Positions 47,511 to 57,029 are shown, counted from the first letter of the stretch. The stretch: DNA of 64,000 bases from Arthrobacter sp. CAN_C5 (GCF_017875735.1 NZ_JAGGMZ010000001.1:2914001-2978000), one strand, 5' to 3'. The notes: a model not told the origin generated them from the letters alone. Program-made: numbers and translations.

Positions 47511-48392
47511 TCAGGGGACCTGCCGCACATGCACGACGTCGCCCGCCGTGACCGTGTGCCGCTCGTCGTCGTAGTCGCGGATCAGCAGCGCGCCGTGGGC
47601 GTCAAGACCCAGCGCACGGCCCATCAGTTCCATCCCGCCCGGCAGTTCGACCCTGACGTGCTCGCCCAGGGTGACCATGCGGTCGCTCACCCGCTGGGCG
47701 AGGGTGGTGCCGTCGGCCCACTCACGGCGGGCGTCGCCGTCGACCGCCTGGAACGCGGCGTAGTGGTCGGCGAGCCGGCGGAGGAAGGCCCGCAGCAGCA
47801 CGTTGCGGTCGGTGGTTGTTGAGTACTCGAGCAACAGGCTGGTGGCGCTGGGGACGGGCAGCTCCTGGTCGGTCAGGGACACGTTCGCCCCCACGCCGAC
47901 GACGACGGCTGCTGGCCCCCCGCGGTCATCAGCGACCAGTTGCGCCAGCACGCCGGCGAGTTTCCGCCCGTCGACGAGCACATCGTTGGGCCATTTGAGC
48001 TGGGGACTGATCTCGGTGCGTTCCTCAATGCTTTCCGCCAACGCGAGCGCGGCGAGCAGTGACAGCCAGGAGTAGCTCTGGGTGGGCAGCGGCCTGCCCT
48101 GCGGGTTGTGGGGGCGCAACAGGATGCTGACGATCAGGGAGGACCGCTCGGGGGCGATCCACTCACGATCCAGCCGACCGCGTCCGGCGCTCTGCTGTTC
48201 GGCCGTGAGGACGCTGAGGTCCGGCCACTCGTCGGCCCGGAGCTGGGCATGCCGTACCAGGTCGGTGTTGGTGGATCCGGTCTCGGCGACGACGTCGAGC
48301 CGGCCGTACGGACCCTTGGGTGCGCACAGGGCGTCCCGGAGCGCCGCTTCGTCCAGACCGGGGCGTTCAAGGTTGGAGTAGCGGGAAGTCAT
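47511..48392 (-). CDS. birA: biotin--[acetyl-CoA-carboxylase] ligase
   Basis: Attaches biotin to the carrier lysine of acyl-CoA carboxylases, here most likely the alpha subunit at 59.1-60.9 kb. 293 aa, group I enzyme without an N-terminal DNA-binding domain. ETGSTNTDLV, SAGRGRLDREW (biotinyl-AMP loop), LKWPNDVLVDGRKLAGVL and GVGANVS are in place; C-terminal SH3-like domain ends GDVVHVRQV. First gene of a leftward set with the PH and cyclase genes. Confidence 0.96.
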   Translation of the reverse strand: MTSRYSNLERPGLDEAALRDALCAPKGPYGRLDVVAETGSTNTDLVRHAQLRADEWPDLSVLTAEQQSAGRGRLDREWIAPERSSLIVSILLRPHNPQGRPLPTQSYSWLSLLAALALAESIEERTEISPQLKWPNDVLVDGRKLAGVLAQLVADDRGGPAAVVVGVGANVSLTDQELPVPSATSLLLEYSTTTDRNVLLRAFLRRLADHYAAFQAVDGDARREWADGTTLAQRVSDRMVTLGEHVRVELPGGMELMGRALGLDAHGALLIRDYDDERHTVTAGDVVHVRQVP

Positions 48393-48473
48393 ACAGCGAT
48401 CTTACCCAGCGTGGCTTTGGCCGGCCCCGTGTGCGGTTTCGGCGGGGCCCCCGCGCCGCCAGGGGTGGCCTGG

Positions 48474-49334
48474 TTACAGGAAAATGTCGGGGACCAGTTG
48501 GTCCTCGGGGGCGCCCAGGCTGTAGCCGGTGAAGTCGGTGATCCCTTCCTCCCGGAGCACCCCTTCATCGGTGAAGAAGTTTCCGGTGCAGGACCGGGAC
48601 GGACGGATCAGGATCGCGTGGGCGGCGTCGGCGACGATGTCGGCGCTGCGGGCCCCGCCCACGATCTGATCTCCGCCGGGCAGGTTGCGGATCGCCGCAG
48701 TATCGATCAGGGTCTGCGGCCAGAGTGAGTTCACGGCGATTCCTTCGGCCTTGAACTCCTCGGCCAGGCCCAGCGTGGTCAGGCTCATGCCGTACTTCGC
48801 CATCGTGTAGGCCAGGTGAATCCCTGCCCACCGCGGCTGAAGGTTCAGCGGGGGCGAGAGGGTCAGGATATGAGGGTTCCCGGACGCCAGGAGCGCATCC
48901 AGGGCGAGTTTGCTCAGCAGGAAGGTGCCTCTGACGTTGATGTCGGCCATCAGGTCATACCGCTTCATGCTGACGTCCCGGGTCGGGGAGAGATCGATTG
49001 CCGAGGCGTTGTTCACGACGACGTCGATCCCGCCGAACTCGGCGGTGGTGGCGGCAACTGCCGCCGCGACGTCGTCGTCGTTCCTGACGTCGCCGACGAT
49101 GGGCAGGGCTCTGCCTCCGGCGTCGCGGATCTGCTGGGCGGCGGTGAACACCGTGCCGTCGAGCTTGGGGTGCGGCTCCCCCGTTTTGGCCATCAAAGCG
49201 ATGTTGGCACCGTCGCGCGCGGCGCGCAGGGCAATCGCTAGACCGATCCCCCGGCTACCTCCGGACATGAGGATGGTGCGACCCTCGAGGGTGGCTGGGC
49301 TGGACTGACGTGGGGCGTCGTTGCTGGCGGTCAT
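48474..49334 (-). CDS. SDR-family oxidoreductase (HSDL2-like)
   Basis: 286 aa short-chain dehydrogenase. TILMSGGSRGIGLAIALRAA (NAD(P) motif TGxxxGIG with Ser for Thr), VVNNASAIDL, catalytic Tyr-Lys in AYTMAKYGMS and the HSDL2-type C-terminus with SCTGNFFTDEGVLREEG. Members of this group are linked to fatty-acid or sterol metabolism but substrate is unproven. Divergent from the carboxylase beta subunit gene across a region holding two palindromes, so lipid-related regulation is plausible. Confidence 0.9.
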   Translation of the reverse strand: MTASNDAPRQSSPATLEGRTILMSGGSRGIGLAIALRAARDGANIALMAKTGEPHPKLDGTVFTAAQQIRDAGGRALPIVGDVRNDDDVAAAVAATTAEFGGIDVVVNNASAIDLSPTRDVSMKRYDLMADINVRGTFLLSKLALDALLASGNPHILTLSPPLNLQPRWAGIHLAYTMAKYGMSLTTLGLAEEFKAEGIAVNSLWPQTLIDTAAIRNLPGGDQIVGGARSADIVADAAHAILIRPSRSCTGNFFTDEGVLREEGITDFTGYSLGAPEDQLVPDIFL

Positions 49335-49373
49335 GAAGCAAGAATAGTGGGCCGGGGGGCTAGAGAACCTAAT

Positions 49374-49391
49374 TGTTACCCACGGGTAACA
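49374..49391. promoter_or_regulatory. 18-bp palindrome, SDR/carboxylase intergenic region
   Basis: TGTTACCC (49374-49381) and GGGTAACA (49384-49391) are perfect 8-bp arms around AC, 40 bases upstream of the SDR start. The form resembles TetR-family operators in actinobacterial lipid genes (inference). Confidence 0.6.
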
Positions 49392-49424
49392 TGCGGTGGG
49401 GAGCTAACTCAACGAACCGGAAAT

Positions 49425-49439
49425 TGTAGGTGTCCTACA
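49425..49439. promoter_or_regulatory. TGTAG-N5-CTACA operator candidate upstream of the carboxylase beta gene
   Basis: TGTAGG and CCTACA around TGT form a 15-bp dyad ending about 24 bases before a -10-like TAGACT (49463-49468), thus near the -35 position. A matching TGTAG-N5-CTACA lies upstream of the alpha-subunit gene at 58991-59005. Confidence 0.6.
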
Positions 49440-49545
49440 GTCCGGGTGGCCATATCCCTCACTAGACTGGGTGAAACGCCGGGCGCTTTGTGGAAAACCT
49501 ACTTAACCCCGGCAACGGCCCGTTCACCGTCAACCCGGAGACTCA

Positions 49546-51165
49546 ATGCAGCCTGGCTCAGTACCGTTGGTCGCGCAGGATCACTCGATCGACCTCACCA
49601 CCACCGCAGGGAAGCTCGCCGATTTCCGTCGCCGCGAGGGACTCGCGCAGCAGCCGTCCGGCCCCGAGTCGGTCGCGAAGCAGCATGCGCGGGGCAAGAA
49701 CACCGCCCGCGAGCGCATCGACCTGCTGGTGGACTCGGGGTCCTTCGTCGAGTTCGACGCCCTCGCGGTCCACCGCTCGACGGCGTTCGGCATGGAGGCG
49801 AAGAAACCCTTGGGCGACGGCGTCGTCTCGGGTTATGCAACGGTGGAGGGCCGCCAGATCGCCGTCTACAGCCAGGACTTTTCCGTCTACGGTGGGTCGC
49901 TGAGCCAGGTCAACGGCGAGAAGATCGTCAAGGTCCAGGAGTTCGCGCTCCGGAACGGCTGCCCGGTGGTCGGGATCAACGACGGTGGCGGCGCCCGCAT
50001 CCAGGAGGGCGTGTCCTCGCTGGCCATGTTCGCCGACATCTTCCGCAACAATGTCCACGCTTCAGGGGTCATCCCGCAAATCTCCCTGATCATGGGGCCC
50101 TGCGCGGGCGGTGCCGCCTACTCCCCCGCGCTCACCGACTATGTGGTGATGGTGGACAAGACCTCCCACATGTTCATCACCGGCCCCGACGTGATCAAGA
50201 CCGTGACGGGCGAAGATGTTGACATGGAGACCCTCGGCGGCGCGCGTCAGCACAACTCCACCACCGGGACGTCCGCGTACCTCGCCTCCGATGAACGCGA
50301 CGCGATCGACTTCGTCAGGGAACTGCTGGACTTCCTGCCCTCGAACAACCTCGCCGAGGCACCGCTCACCGAGTTCGTCGAACAGCTGGAGCTCACGGCC
50401 GAGGACGGGGACCTCGACGCCCTGATCCCGGATTCGGCGAACCAGCCCTACGACATGCGCACGGTGATCTCGACGATTGTCGACGACGGCCACTTCCTTG
50501 AGATGCAGTCGCTCTACGCCCCGAACGTGATGATCGGGTACGCCAGGGTGGAGGGCCACACCATCGGGATCGTCGCCAACCAGCCGCTGCAGTTCGCCGG
50601 CACCCTGGATATTGCCGCATCCGAAAAGGCCGCCCGCTTTGTCCGCAACTGTGACGCCTTCAACATCCCGATCCTGACTCTCGTGGATGTGCCCGGTTTC
50701 CTCCCCGGGAAGGACCAGGAGTTCAACGGCATCATACGCCGCGGCGCAAAACTGCTCTATGCCTACGCGGAAGCCACTGTCCCCAAGCTCACCGTCATCA
50801 CCCGCAAGGCGTACGGCGGCGCCTACATCGTGATGGGCTCCAAGAAGCTTGGTGCTGACCTCAACCTGGCCTGGCCCACCGCGCAGATCGGCGTGATGGG
50901 CGCCCAGGGGGCAGTGAACATCCTCTACCGCGGCCAGCTGAAGTCGGTGGCCGACGCCGGCGGCGACGTCGAGGCCGCCCGCGCCGAGGTGATCACCCGG
51001 TACGAGGAAGAACTCCTCAACCCGTACCAGGCCGCACAGCTGGGCTACGTTGACGCGGTAATCGTGCCGTCGGACACCCGGCAGCAGATTGTCCGCGGGC
51101 TGCGGGCACTGCGCGACAAGCGGGCCACCAATCCCGCCAAGAAGCACGGGAATATCCCGCTGTGA
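49546..51165 (+). CDS. acyl-CoA carboxylase beta subunit (carboxyltransferase)
   Basis: 539 aa carboxyltransferase of the PccB/AccD5 type, which moves carboxyl from biotin to acetyl- or propionyl-CoA. Two crotonase-fold halves: [21 protein letters not shown] and [21 protein letters not shown] in the first, [36 protein letters not shown] text and [13 protein letters not shown] in the second, giving the oxyanion loops. Acyl chain preference is not readable. Overlaps the epsilon subunit gene (GTGA); biotinylated partner is encoded at 59.1 kb. Confidence 0.95.
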   Translation: MQPGSVPLVAQDHSIDLTTTAGKLADFRRREGLAQQPSGPESVAKQHARGKNTARERIDLLVDSGSFVEFDALAVHRSTAFGMEAKKPLGDGVVSGYATVEGRQIAVYSQDFSVYGGSLSQVNGEKIVKVQEFALRNGCPVVGINDGGGARIQEGVSSLAMFADIFRNNVHASGVIPQISLIMGPCAGGAAYSPALTDYVVMVDKTSHMFITGPDVIKTVTGEDVDMETLGGARQHNSTTGTSAYLASDERDAIDFVRELLDFLPSNNLAEAPLTEFVEQLELTAEDGDLDALIPDSANQPYDMRTVISTIVDDGHFLEMQSLYAPNVMIGYARVEGHTIGIVANQPLQFAGTLDIAASEKAARFVRNCDAFNIPILTLVDVPGFLPGKDQEFNGIIRRGAKLLYAYAEATVPKLTVITRKAYGGAYIVMGSKKLGADLNLAWPTAQIGVMGAQGAVNILYRGQLKSVADAGGDVEAARAEVITRYEEELLNPYQAAQLGYVDAVIVPSDTRQQIVRGLRALRDKRATNPAKKHGNIPL

Positions 51166-51434
51166 CCATTGCCCCGATCCGGCCCGGCCGTTCCGCCGCC
51201 TACGACGCCGCTGTTCCCCCGGACACCACGGTCCCTGCGGAGCCTGCGTTCGCCGTGGTCCGCGGCATCCCGACAGCTGAGGAGCTGGCGGCGCTGACCG
51301 CCGTCGTCGTCGCGCTCTCCATGGAGTCCCCGGAACCCGACGCCGGGCCCCCACACCGCACCTGGGTCCGCCGGAACCAACTGCGCCTGGCACCCCTGCC
51401 TGGACCGGGCTCCTGGAAGCGCAGCGGCCGCTAA
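51162..51434 (+). CDS. acyl-CoA carboxylase epsilon subunit
   Basis: 90 aa, AccE/PccE family. [20 protein letters not shown] is the diagnostic core and W-x-RRNQLR near the C-terminus the second block; the first 25 residues are variable. In actinobacteria this small protein stabilises the alpha-beta carboxylase complex. GTG 51162 overlaps the beta stop, supporting assembly from one transcript. Confidence 0.9.
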   Translation: MTIAPIRPGRSAAYDAAVPPDTTVPAEPAFAVVRGIPTAEELAALTAVVVALSMESPEPDAGPPHRTWVRRNQLRLAPLPGPGSWKRSGR

Positions 51435-51507
51435 GCCCCGTGGACTGACGCGGCAGCACCTGCCACTAGAATGGTGAGGTAGTTCTGTCGGCTGAGGAGA
51501 TCGATAC

Positions 51508-53598
51508 ATGACCGGCAGGTACCTGGGCCGCGCGCCACTGGCGACGGCGGCTCAACCTCTTCCGCCGCGCGGTGCCGTGACGTCCGGCCCGATGAAGTCC
51601 GGCCCGGTGAAATCCGGCTACCGGCCCGAAGTGCAGGGGCTGAGAGCCCTCGCCGTGTTGATGGTGGTCGTCTACCACGTCTGGCTGGGGCGGGTCTCCG
51701 GCGGCGTCGACGTCTTCCTCCTCATCTCCGCGTTCCTCCTCACCCTCTCCTTCACCCGCAAGCTGGAAACCGGAACGCCGCTGGACCTGCTGCGGTACTG
51801 GGTCAACCTCTTCCGGCGGCTGGTGCCGATGGCCGCCCTGACCATCGTCGTCACCCTCGGAGCCGTGATGGCCTTCGTCCCCCGGGGACGCTGGACGGAA
51901 ATCCTCGACCAGGCGTGGGCCTCCCTCTTCTATTTCCAGAACTGGCTGCTCGCGGCGAACTCGGTCGACTACTACGCCACCGACCACAGCACCGCAAGCC
52001 CGTTCCAGCACTTCTGGTCGCTGTCCATCCAGGGCCAGGTCTTCATCCTGTGGCCGCTGCTGTTCGCGGTCGCCGCCGTCGCCGCCCACCGGTTCAGGAT
52101 CAGTCCGCGGCGCGTCCTGCTCGGGCTGTTCGGGCTGGTATTCGCCTCGTCGCTCGCCTACTCCATATGGCAGACCGCAACAAACCAGGCCTTTGCGTAC
52201 TTCGACACCCGGACCCGGCTATGGGAATTCGCCCTCGGATCCCTCATAGCGCTGACGTTGCCCTACCTCCGGCTACCCGTACTGAGCCGGGTGGTCCTGG
52301 GCTGGGTCGGCATGATCGCCATGTTCGCCGTCGGAATCGTCCTTCAGGTGGAACAGCAGTTCCCCGGCTATATCGCGCTCTGGCCAACCCTCGCCGCGGC
52401 GGCAGTGATCGTCGCGGGTGGAACCGGAAAACGGTTCGGTGTGGACCGGTTCCTCTCCTGGCGCCCGCTGGTGCAGTTGGGGGACGCGTCCTACGCTCTC
52501 TACCTGATCCACTGGCCGCTGCTGGTGGTCTTCCTGATCAATCGGGATCAGGAGGCGGCCGGGCTGTTCTCGGGCCTGGTAATCATCACCGTGTCAGTGC
52601 TGTGGGCGGTGGTGACCACCCGATTCATCGACAAACCCATCCGGCAGCTGAAGTGGGCCGCCCGGAAGCGGAGGCGGTCCGCCGTCGTCATCGCCCTGTG
52701 CGCCATCGTCGTTGGTGTTCCGGTGGGAGCCTGGCAGTTGCAGATCCACACCGCGGCGACCGCCGCCGCTGATGATGCCAATAATCCGGGTGCGGCCTCC
52801 CTCCGGGAGGGATTTGTTCCCTTCGGTGATGACCAGGCTCCCCTGATGCCGCTGATGACGGCGCTCGACAGGGAGTGGGTCAATCTCGAGGAGGACTGTT
52901 CCGGCGCGTACGAAGCCTCCTCCTTCGGCCCGTTGCAGGCCGGCTGCACCCAGTCGACAGTGCAAAACCCAACCCAACTGGCCGTGGTGGTCGGGGCATC
53001 GCACCCCCAGCAGTGGGTGGCCGCGATCGAGCCCGTGGCCAAACGCCAGGGTTGGGACCTCGTGGTGCTGCGCAAGGGGCAGTGTCCCTTCGGTGCACCG
53101 GTCGGACAGGAGCCGGTCGAGAACTGCGACCAGTGGAACGCGGAGGTGCTCGCCTACCTGGACGAGGTGAATCCTGGTCTGGTCTTCACCGTCTCCTCAT
53201 CCTCACACCACACCCGACCCGACGACCGCCTCGTTCCCGGCTACGAGGAAGCCGCACAGCAGATCATGGCCGACGGCGCCCAGGTCATCGCCATCCGCGA
53301 CAATCCACGGTTCGGGATCAACATTCCGGAGTGTGTGGAAAGCTCAGGGCAGGATCACCCGTCCTGCACCTTCGACGTCGGGGACAAGCTGGCGCCGGTG
53401 AACCCGGTGGATGAACTGGCGGCGCGCTCCCCGGCACTGCACTCGATCGAGATGACCGATCTGATCTGCCCGGGCGGCACCTGCCCACCGGTGATCGGCA
53501 ACGTCCTGGTCTACATGGATGACAACCACCTGAGCGAAACGTACCTCAAGACGATGGTGCCCGAGTTTGAACGACGGCTGTTGGAGTCGCTGGGCTAG
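51508..53598 (+). CDS. acyltransferase 3 / SGNH-hydrolase fusion (OatA-like O-acyltransferase)
   Basis: 696 aa. Residues about 38-385 form an AT3 membrane domain with about ten helices (YRPEVQGLRALAVLMVVVYH with the catalytic His; VFLLISAFLLTLSFTRKLE). A further helix leads to an extracellular SGNH domain (about 430-696) with Ser in VVVGASHPQQW and the Asp/His pair in MDDNHLSETY. The usual block I GDS is GAS here. Such fusions O-acetylate cell-wall or surface polysaccharides. ATG 51508 after GAGGAG. Confidence 0.9.
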   Translation: MTGRYLGRAPLATAAQPLPPRGAVTSGPMKSGPVKSGYRPEVQGLRALAVLMVVVYHVWLGRVSGGVDVFLLISAFLLTLSFTRKLETGTPLDLLRYWVNLFRRLVPMAALTIVVTLGAVMAFVPRGRWTEILDQAWASLFYFQNWLLAANSVDYYATDHSTASPFQHFWSLSIQGQVFILWPLLFAVAAVAAHRFRISPRRVLLGLFGLVFASSLAYSIWQTATNQAFAYFDTRTRLWEFALGSLIALTLPYLRLPVLSRVVLGWVGMIAMFAVGIVLQVEQQFPGYIALWPTLAAAAVIVAGGTGKRFGVDRFLSWRPLVQLGDASYALYLIHWPLLVVFLINRDQEAAGLFSGLVIITVSVLWAVVTTRFIDKPIRQLKWAARKRRRSAVVIALCAIVVGVPVGAWQLQIHTAATAAADDANNPGAASLREGFVPFGDDQAPLMPLMTALDREWVNLEEDCSGAYEASSFGPLQAGCTQSTVQNPTQLAVVVGASHPQQWVAAIEPVAKRQGWDLVVLRKGQCPFGAPVGQEPVENCDQWNAEVLAYLDEVNPGLVFTVSSSSHHTRPDDRLVPGYEEAAQQIMADGAQVIAIRDNPRFGINIPECVESSGQDHPSCTFDVGDKLAPVNPVDELAARSPALHSIEMTDLICPGGTCPPVIGNVLVYMDDNHLSETYLKTMVPEFERRLLESLG

Positions 53599-53623
53599 CT
53601 GCGCGCCCGGTGTCCTCCCCTCC

Positions 53624-54883
53624 TCAGCGGGGGTCCATCACCGTCCCCATGAACAGGGGCATGCCGGTCTCGGCGTGGATGATCTGGTACTGAAATGGCC
53701 GGTCGAAGACGAGGTCGACGTCGGGGGTGGGCATCCCCGATTCGGCCATGGAGATCTGTGTGACAGCCGCCGCGATCGTGCCCTTCTCCGCCACGGTGAT
53801 GGTGGCCTCCTGCGCCGCCCCCGAGACGAAAAGACCCGGATTGATCGGACTGAAGTCCGGGTCCTGGCCGAAGGTCTCGGTAAGGCCCATGCCGGAGAGT
53901 AGCTGCAACAGATCCTGGTGGTACCGGTGATCGAACTTCGGCAGGACCAGACCGACGTCGACCTGTGATCCGCCCTCCATTCCCACCCGGACATCGACCA
54001 GCTGGCGTGCGCTCATCACCGGTGTCGCGCCGTCGTCCGGAAGGATCAGCCGCAGGAAAAAACCGTTGTTGTAGGGCAGATCCATCGCGGTCCACCCAGA
54101 GCTGGAGGCGTAGTTGGCCACCACGAGCTGCCGCATCATGTCTGTCTGGATGGACCCGCCGTCGGTGAGCTGGAACGGCCCCGGAGCAGTATCCACGGGG
54201 TCAAAGGGGGTGGCCCAGGCCGCCGCGAAATACACGGTGTTCAGCAGTGCGACCCGGGTCAGCGGATCGTAGTCCAGCGGCGCCTCCTCGATCCTGCCGC
54301 CGGTATGCTCGCTGACCCACGCGTTCAGGATCCGTTCGGTGGAGCCGTCGCTGAAGTCCACCGGGTACACGCCCGAACCGTACTGGGCAGCAAGCGTCTG
54401 AAGGAAGGTCTCCCCCACGGTCAGGCCACGATCAATGAACGTCCCGTTCGCCAGGTGCAGCAGCGGTGTTTCCGGCGGGTCATCCTCGTCCACCGTGCCG
54501 GGATTGCCTTCGTACTCCTGCCAGAGAGCCAGCAGCGCATTCATTGCCTCGTCGCGGTGCTCGGCGGGAAAGCCGAGTACCTCGTCCATCTCCGCCGCCG
54601 TCGTCGTCGCCGCCCCGGCACGTAGCATGGCGAGCGTGGACAGGGCGCTAACGGGGCTCGTCACCGCGTTGTCGGTCGGATCGGCGCCGGCGAGCATCAT
54701 CGCGCCGAGACGGAAGGATGAGTCCCGCAGGCTGGCCACTGCCGCCGGGTAGTCCCCCACCTGGACGGCCGCGCGTTCGACGTCGGCGCTCAGGAGATCC
54801 GGGGCGGCGGGGGCGCAGCCCGTCAGGGCCATCCCGGCGGCAGAGAGCCAGGCCACTGCGACGACCCTGCGAACTCGCACCAT
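53624..54883 (-). CDS. lipoprotein serpin (serine protease inhibitor)
   Basis: 419 aa from ATG 54883 with AAGG nine bases upstream. Lipoprotein signal peptide: RVRRVVAVAWLSAAGMALTGC, lipobox LTGC. Serpin core: NAVTSPVSALSTLAML, LNTVYFAAAWATPF, the hinge VAEKGTIAAAVTQ and the C-terminal FQYQIIHAETGMPLFMGTVMDP. The hinge has the small-residue pattern (G-T-x-A-A-A) of inhibitory serpins. Counting from the hinge glutamate places P1 at the Ser of MAESGM, so an elastase- or chymotrypsin-like target is possible. Serpins are patchy in bacteria. Converges with the acyltransferase gene. Confidence 0.92.
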   Translation of the reverse strand: MVRVRRVVAVAWLSAAGMALTGCAPAAPDLLSADVERAAVQVGDYPAAVASLRDSSFRLGAMMLAGADPTDNAVTSPVSALSTLAMLRAGAATTTAAEMDEVLGFPAEHRDEAMNALLALWQEYEGNPGTVDEDDPPETPLLHLANGTFIDRGLTVGETFLQTLAAQYGSGVYPVDFSDGSTERILNAWVSEHTGGRIEEAPLDYDPLTRVALLNTVYFAAAWATPFDPVDTAPGPFQLTDGGSIQTDMMRQLVVANYASSSGWTAMDLPYNNGFFLRLILPDDGATPVMSARQLVDVRVGMEGGSQVDVGLVLPKFDHRYHQDLLQLLSGMGLTETFGQDPDFSPINPGLFVSGAAQEATITVAEKGTIAAAVTQISMAESGMPTPDVDLVFDRPFQYQIIHAETGMPLFMGTVMDPR

Positions 54884-55043
54884 CGATCCCATCCTTCGTT
54901 TCCTTGCCCGCGCCAGCACCACTGGATCCAAAGTACTTCCCTGGCCGGGGGACCGTCGCGGGAACGCAGGGCACAATCCGGTTACGGTCGACCAACGTGG
55001 CCCAAAGCAACCATTCTGACGGCAAAACGGCTAGGCTCGACCT

Positions 55044-56762
55044 GTGAATAATGAGACCCCCGCCACAGATAACCAGTCGCCCGCAACGCCAATGACCCGG
55101 GCGAAAACCGCGATTGACGCCGTCGCCGACGCCTATACCGAGACCCTGCTGCAGCTCGATCCGGGCTTCGCGACCGAGCTCGGCTTCCCCGGCCACGAAA
55201 CCGAATACCGCGACTACTCCCCCGCAGGCCTTGAGGCCTGGGCCGAGGCCACCAGGGAAACACTCGGTCGTCTCACCGATCTGGAGCCCGCCGACGACGT
55301 CGACCGCGTCACCCTCGACGCCATGCAGGAGCGTCTCGGCCTTGAACTCGAGATCCACGAGTCCGGCCTGAACCTGGCGGACCTGAACAACCTCGCCTCC
55401 CCGGCACAGGAGATCAGGATGATCTTTGACCTGATGCCCACCGCGACAGCCGAGCAGTGGGGTCACATTGCTGGCCGTCTGCACAACATTCCTGACGCTC
55501 TCGGCGGCTACCTCACCTCGCTTCGCGCCGGCAAGGACCGCGGCCTGGTACCGGCGGACCGCCAGATCCGGATCGTGATTGACCAGACCGCCAAGTACGC
55601 GGAGGACGGCGGATTCTTTGATGATTTCGTGTCGAACGCCTCCCTTGAGGTCGGTGAGCTGCCGGACGGGGTACGCCAGGACCTCATGGCCGGGTCGGCC
55701 GCAGCCCGCGCCGCGTACGGACGCCTCGGTGCCTTCCTGCAGGAGGAGCTACTCCCCGCCGCGCCAGCCAAGGACGCGGTCGGCCGGGACCACTACGCGC
55801 TGATGTCGCGCCGGTTCCTGGGCGCCGTCGTCGATCTTGAAGAGACCTATCAGTGGGGGGTCGAAGAACTCGATCGGGTGATCGCCGAGCAGGAAGCGGT
55901 AGCCAACGAGATCAAGCCAGGCGCCTCCATTGAGGAAGCCATGAAAATCCTCGATGAGACGCCCGAAATGCAGCTGCAGGGTACTGACGCGCTGCAGTCC
56001 TGGATGCAGCAGCTCTCCGACAAGGCAGTGAATGAACTGGCGGGAGTCCACTTCGACATCCCCGACCTCATGCGCACGATCGAATGCAAGATCGCGCCCA
56101 CCCATGAGGGCGGCATCTACTACTCCGGTCCCAGCGACGACTTTTCCCGCCCCGGCCGGATGTGGTGGTCGGTCCCCGAGGGAGAGGACTCCTTCACCAC
56201 CTGGAAAGAGACGACCACCGTCTACCACGAGGGCGTCCCCGGGCATCACCTGCAGATTGCGACCGCAACCATGCAGCGGGGTCTGCTGAACAACTGGAGG
56301 CGCAACGCGGTCTGGGTGTCCGGCCACGGCGAGGGCTGGGCACTGTACGCAGAGCGGCTGATGCAGGAACTGGGTTACCTCGACCACCCGGGTGACCGGC
56401 TGGGCATGCTCGATGCGCAGCGGATGCGGGCGGCACGGGTGGTCTTCGACATCGGGGTTCACCTGGAACTGGACGTCCCCGAACGCTGGGGCACCGGCAC
56501 CTGGACCCCCGACAAGGGGTATGAGTTCCTGAAGAAGAACATTGCCATCTCCGAGGGCCAGCTGGACTTCGAGTTCAACCGCTACCTGGGCTGGCCGGGC
56601 CAGGCCCCCTCGTACAAGATTGGGCAGCGGCTCTGGGAGCAGATCCGCGACGAGGTCCGGAGCCGCGAGGGCGACGCGTTTGATCTGCGCGGCTTCCACA
56701 CCCGGGCGCTGAACCTCGGGTCCGTCGGGTTGGACACGCTACGCCGGGCCCTGGTCGGCTAG
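55044..56762 (+). CDS. DUF885 family metalloprotease-like protein
   Basis: 572 aa. DUF885 proteins are alpha-helical zinc-peptidase relatives. TVYHEGVPGHHLQIA holds the H-E-G-x-P-G-H metal site and GHGEGWALYAERLMQELG the downstream Glu. No signal peptide, so cytoplasmic. GTG 55044. Diverges from the serpin gene. The 60-bp palindrome lies 15 bases after its stop. Substrate unknown, probably peptides. Confidence 0.92.
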   Translation: MNNETPATDNQSPATPMTRAKTAIDAVADAYTETLLQLDPGFATELGFPGHETEYRDYSPAGLEAWAEATRETLGRLTDLEPADDVDRVTLDAMQERLGLELEIHESGLNLADLNNLASPAQEIRMIFDLMPTATAEQWGHIAGRLHNIPDALGGYLTSLRAGKDRGLVPADRQIRIVIDQTAKYAEDGGFFDDFVSNASLEVGELPDGVRQDLMAGSAAARAAYGRLGAFLQEELLPAAPAKDAVGRDHYALMSRRFLGAVVDLEETYQWGVEELDRVIAEQEAVANEIKPGASIEEAMKILDETPEMQLQGTDALQSWMQQLSDKAVNELAGVHFDIPDLMRTIECKIAPTHEGGIYYSGPSDDFSRPGRMWWSVPEGEDSFTTWKETTTVYHEGVPGHHLQIATATMQRGLLNNWRRNAVWVSGHGEGWALYAERLMQELGYLDHPGDRLGMLDAQRMRAARVVFDIGVHLELDVPERWGTGTWTPDKGYEFLKKNIAISEGQLDFEFNRYLGWPGQAPSYKIGQRLWEQIRDEVRSREGDAFDLRGFHTRALNLGSVGLDTLRRALVG

Positions 56763-56776
56763 GGACCACGGTGTTT

Positions 56777-56836
56777 GGTGAGCAACCTGGACATCCGATA
56801 CCGGCACGTTGGCCACGGATGTCCAGGTTGCTCACC
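56777..56836. repeat. 60-bp palindromic element, copy 2
   Basis: Left arm 56777-56797 and right arm 56816-56836 are perfect 21-bp complements; their outer 17 bases (GGTGAGCAACCTGGACA) equal those of the copy at 27263-27322, and total length is the same. It starts 15 bases downstream of the DUF885 stop and ends just before the symporter frame opens. Confidence 0.88.
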
Positions 56837-57029
56837 GGACCGGTAACCGGAGGTTTGTCACACTCGGAGCGGGAATAACGATCCTCCTCCTCGGGGCAGC
56901 GCGGATCCGCTGAACTCGGCGGCCCTGGTCGTCGGCCTGGGTCTTGGCCTGCTGGCCAAGTACACCGGCCACACCGAGGAGACGCCCACCGCACTTGGCT
57001 CGACCCTTGGCACGATCGGCAGCAGCTAC

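Noticed and set aside
48423-48449. GGCCCCG/CGGGGCC hairpin after the SDR gene as a terminator
   Set aside because: Only 7 bp with a 13-base loop in very GC-rich sequence and no T-run; too weak to annotate.
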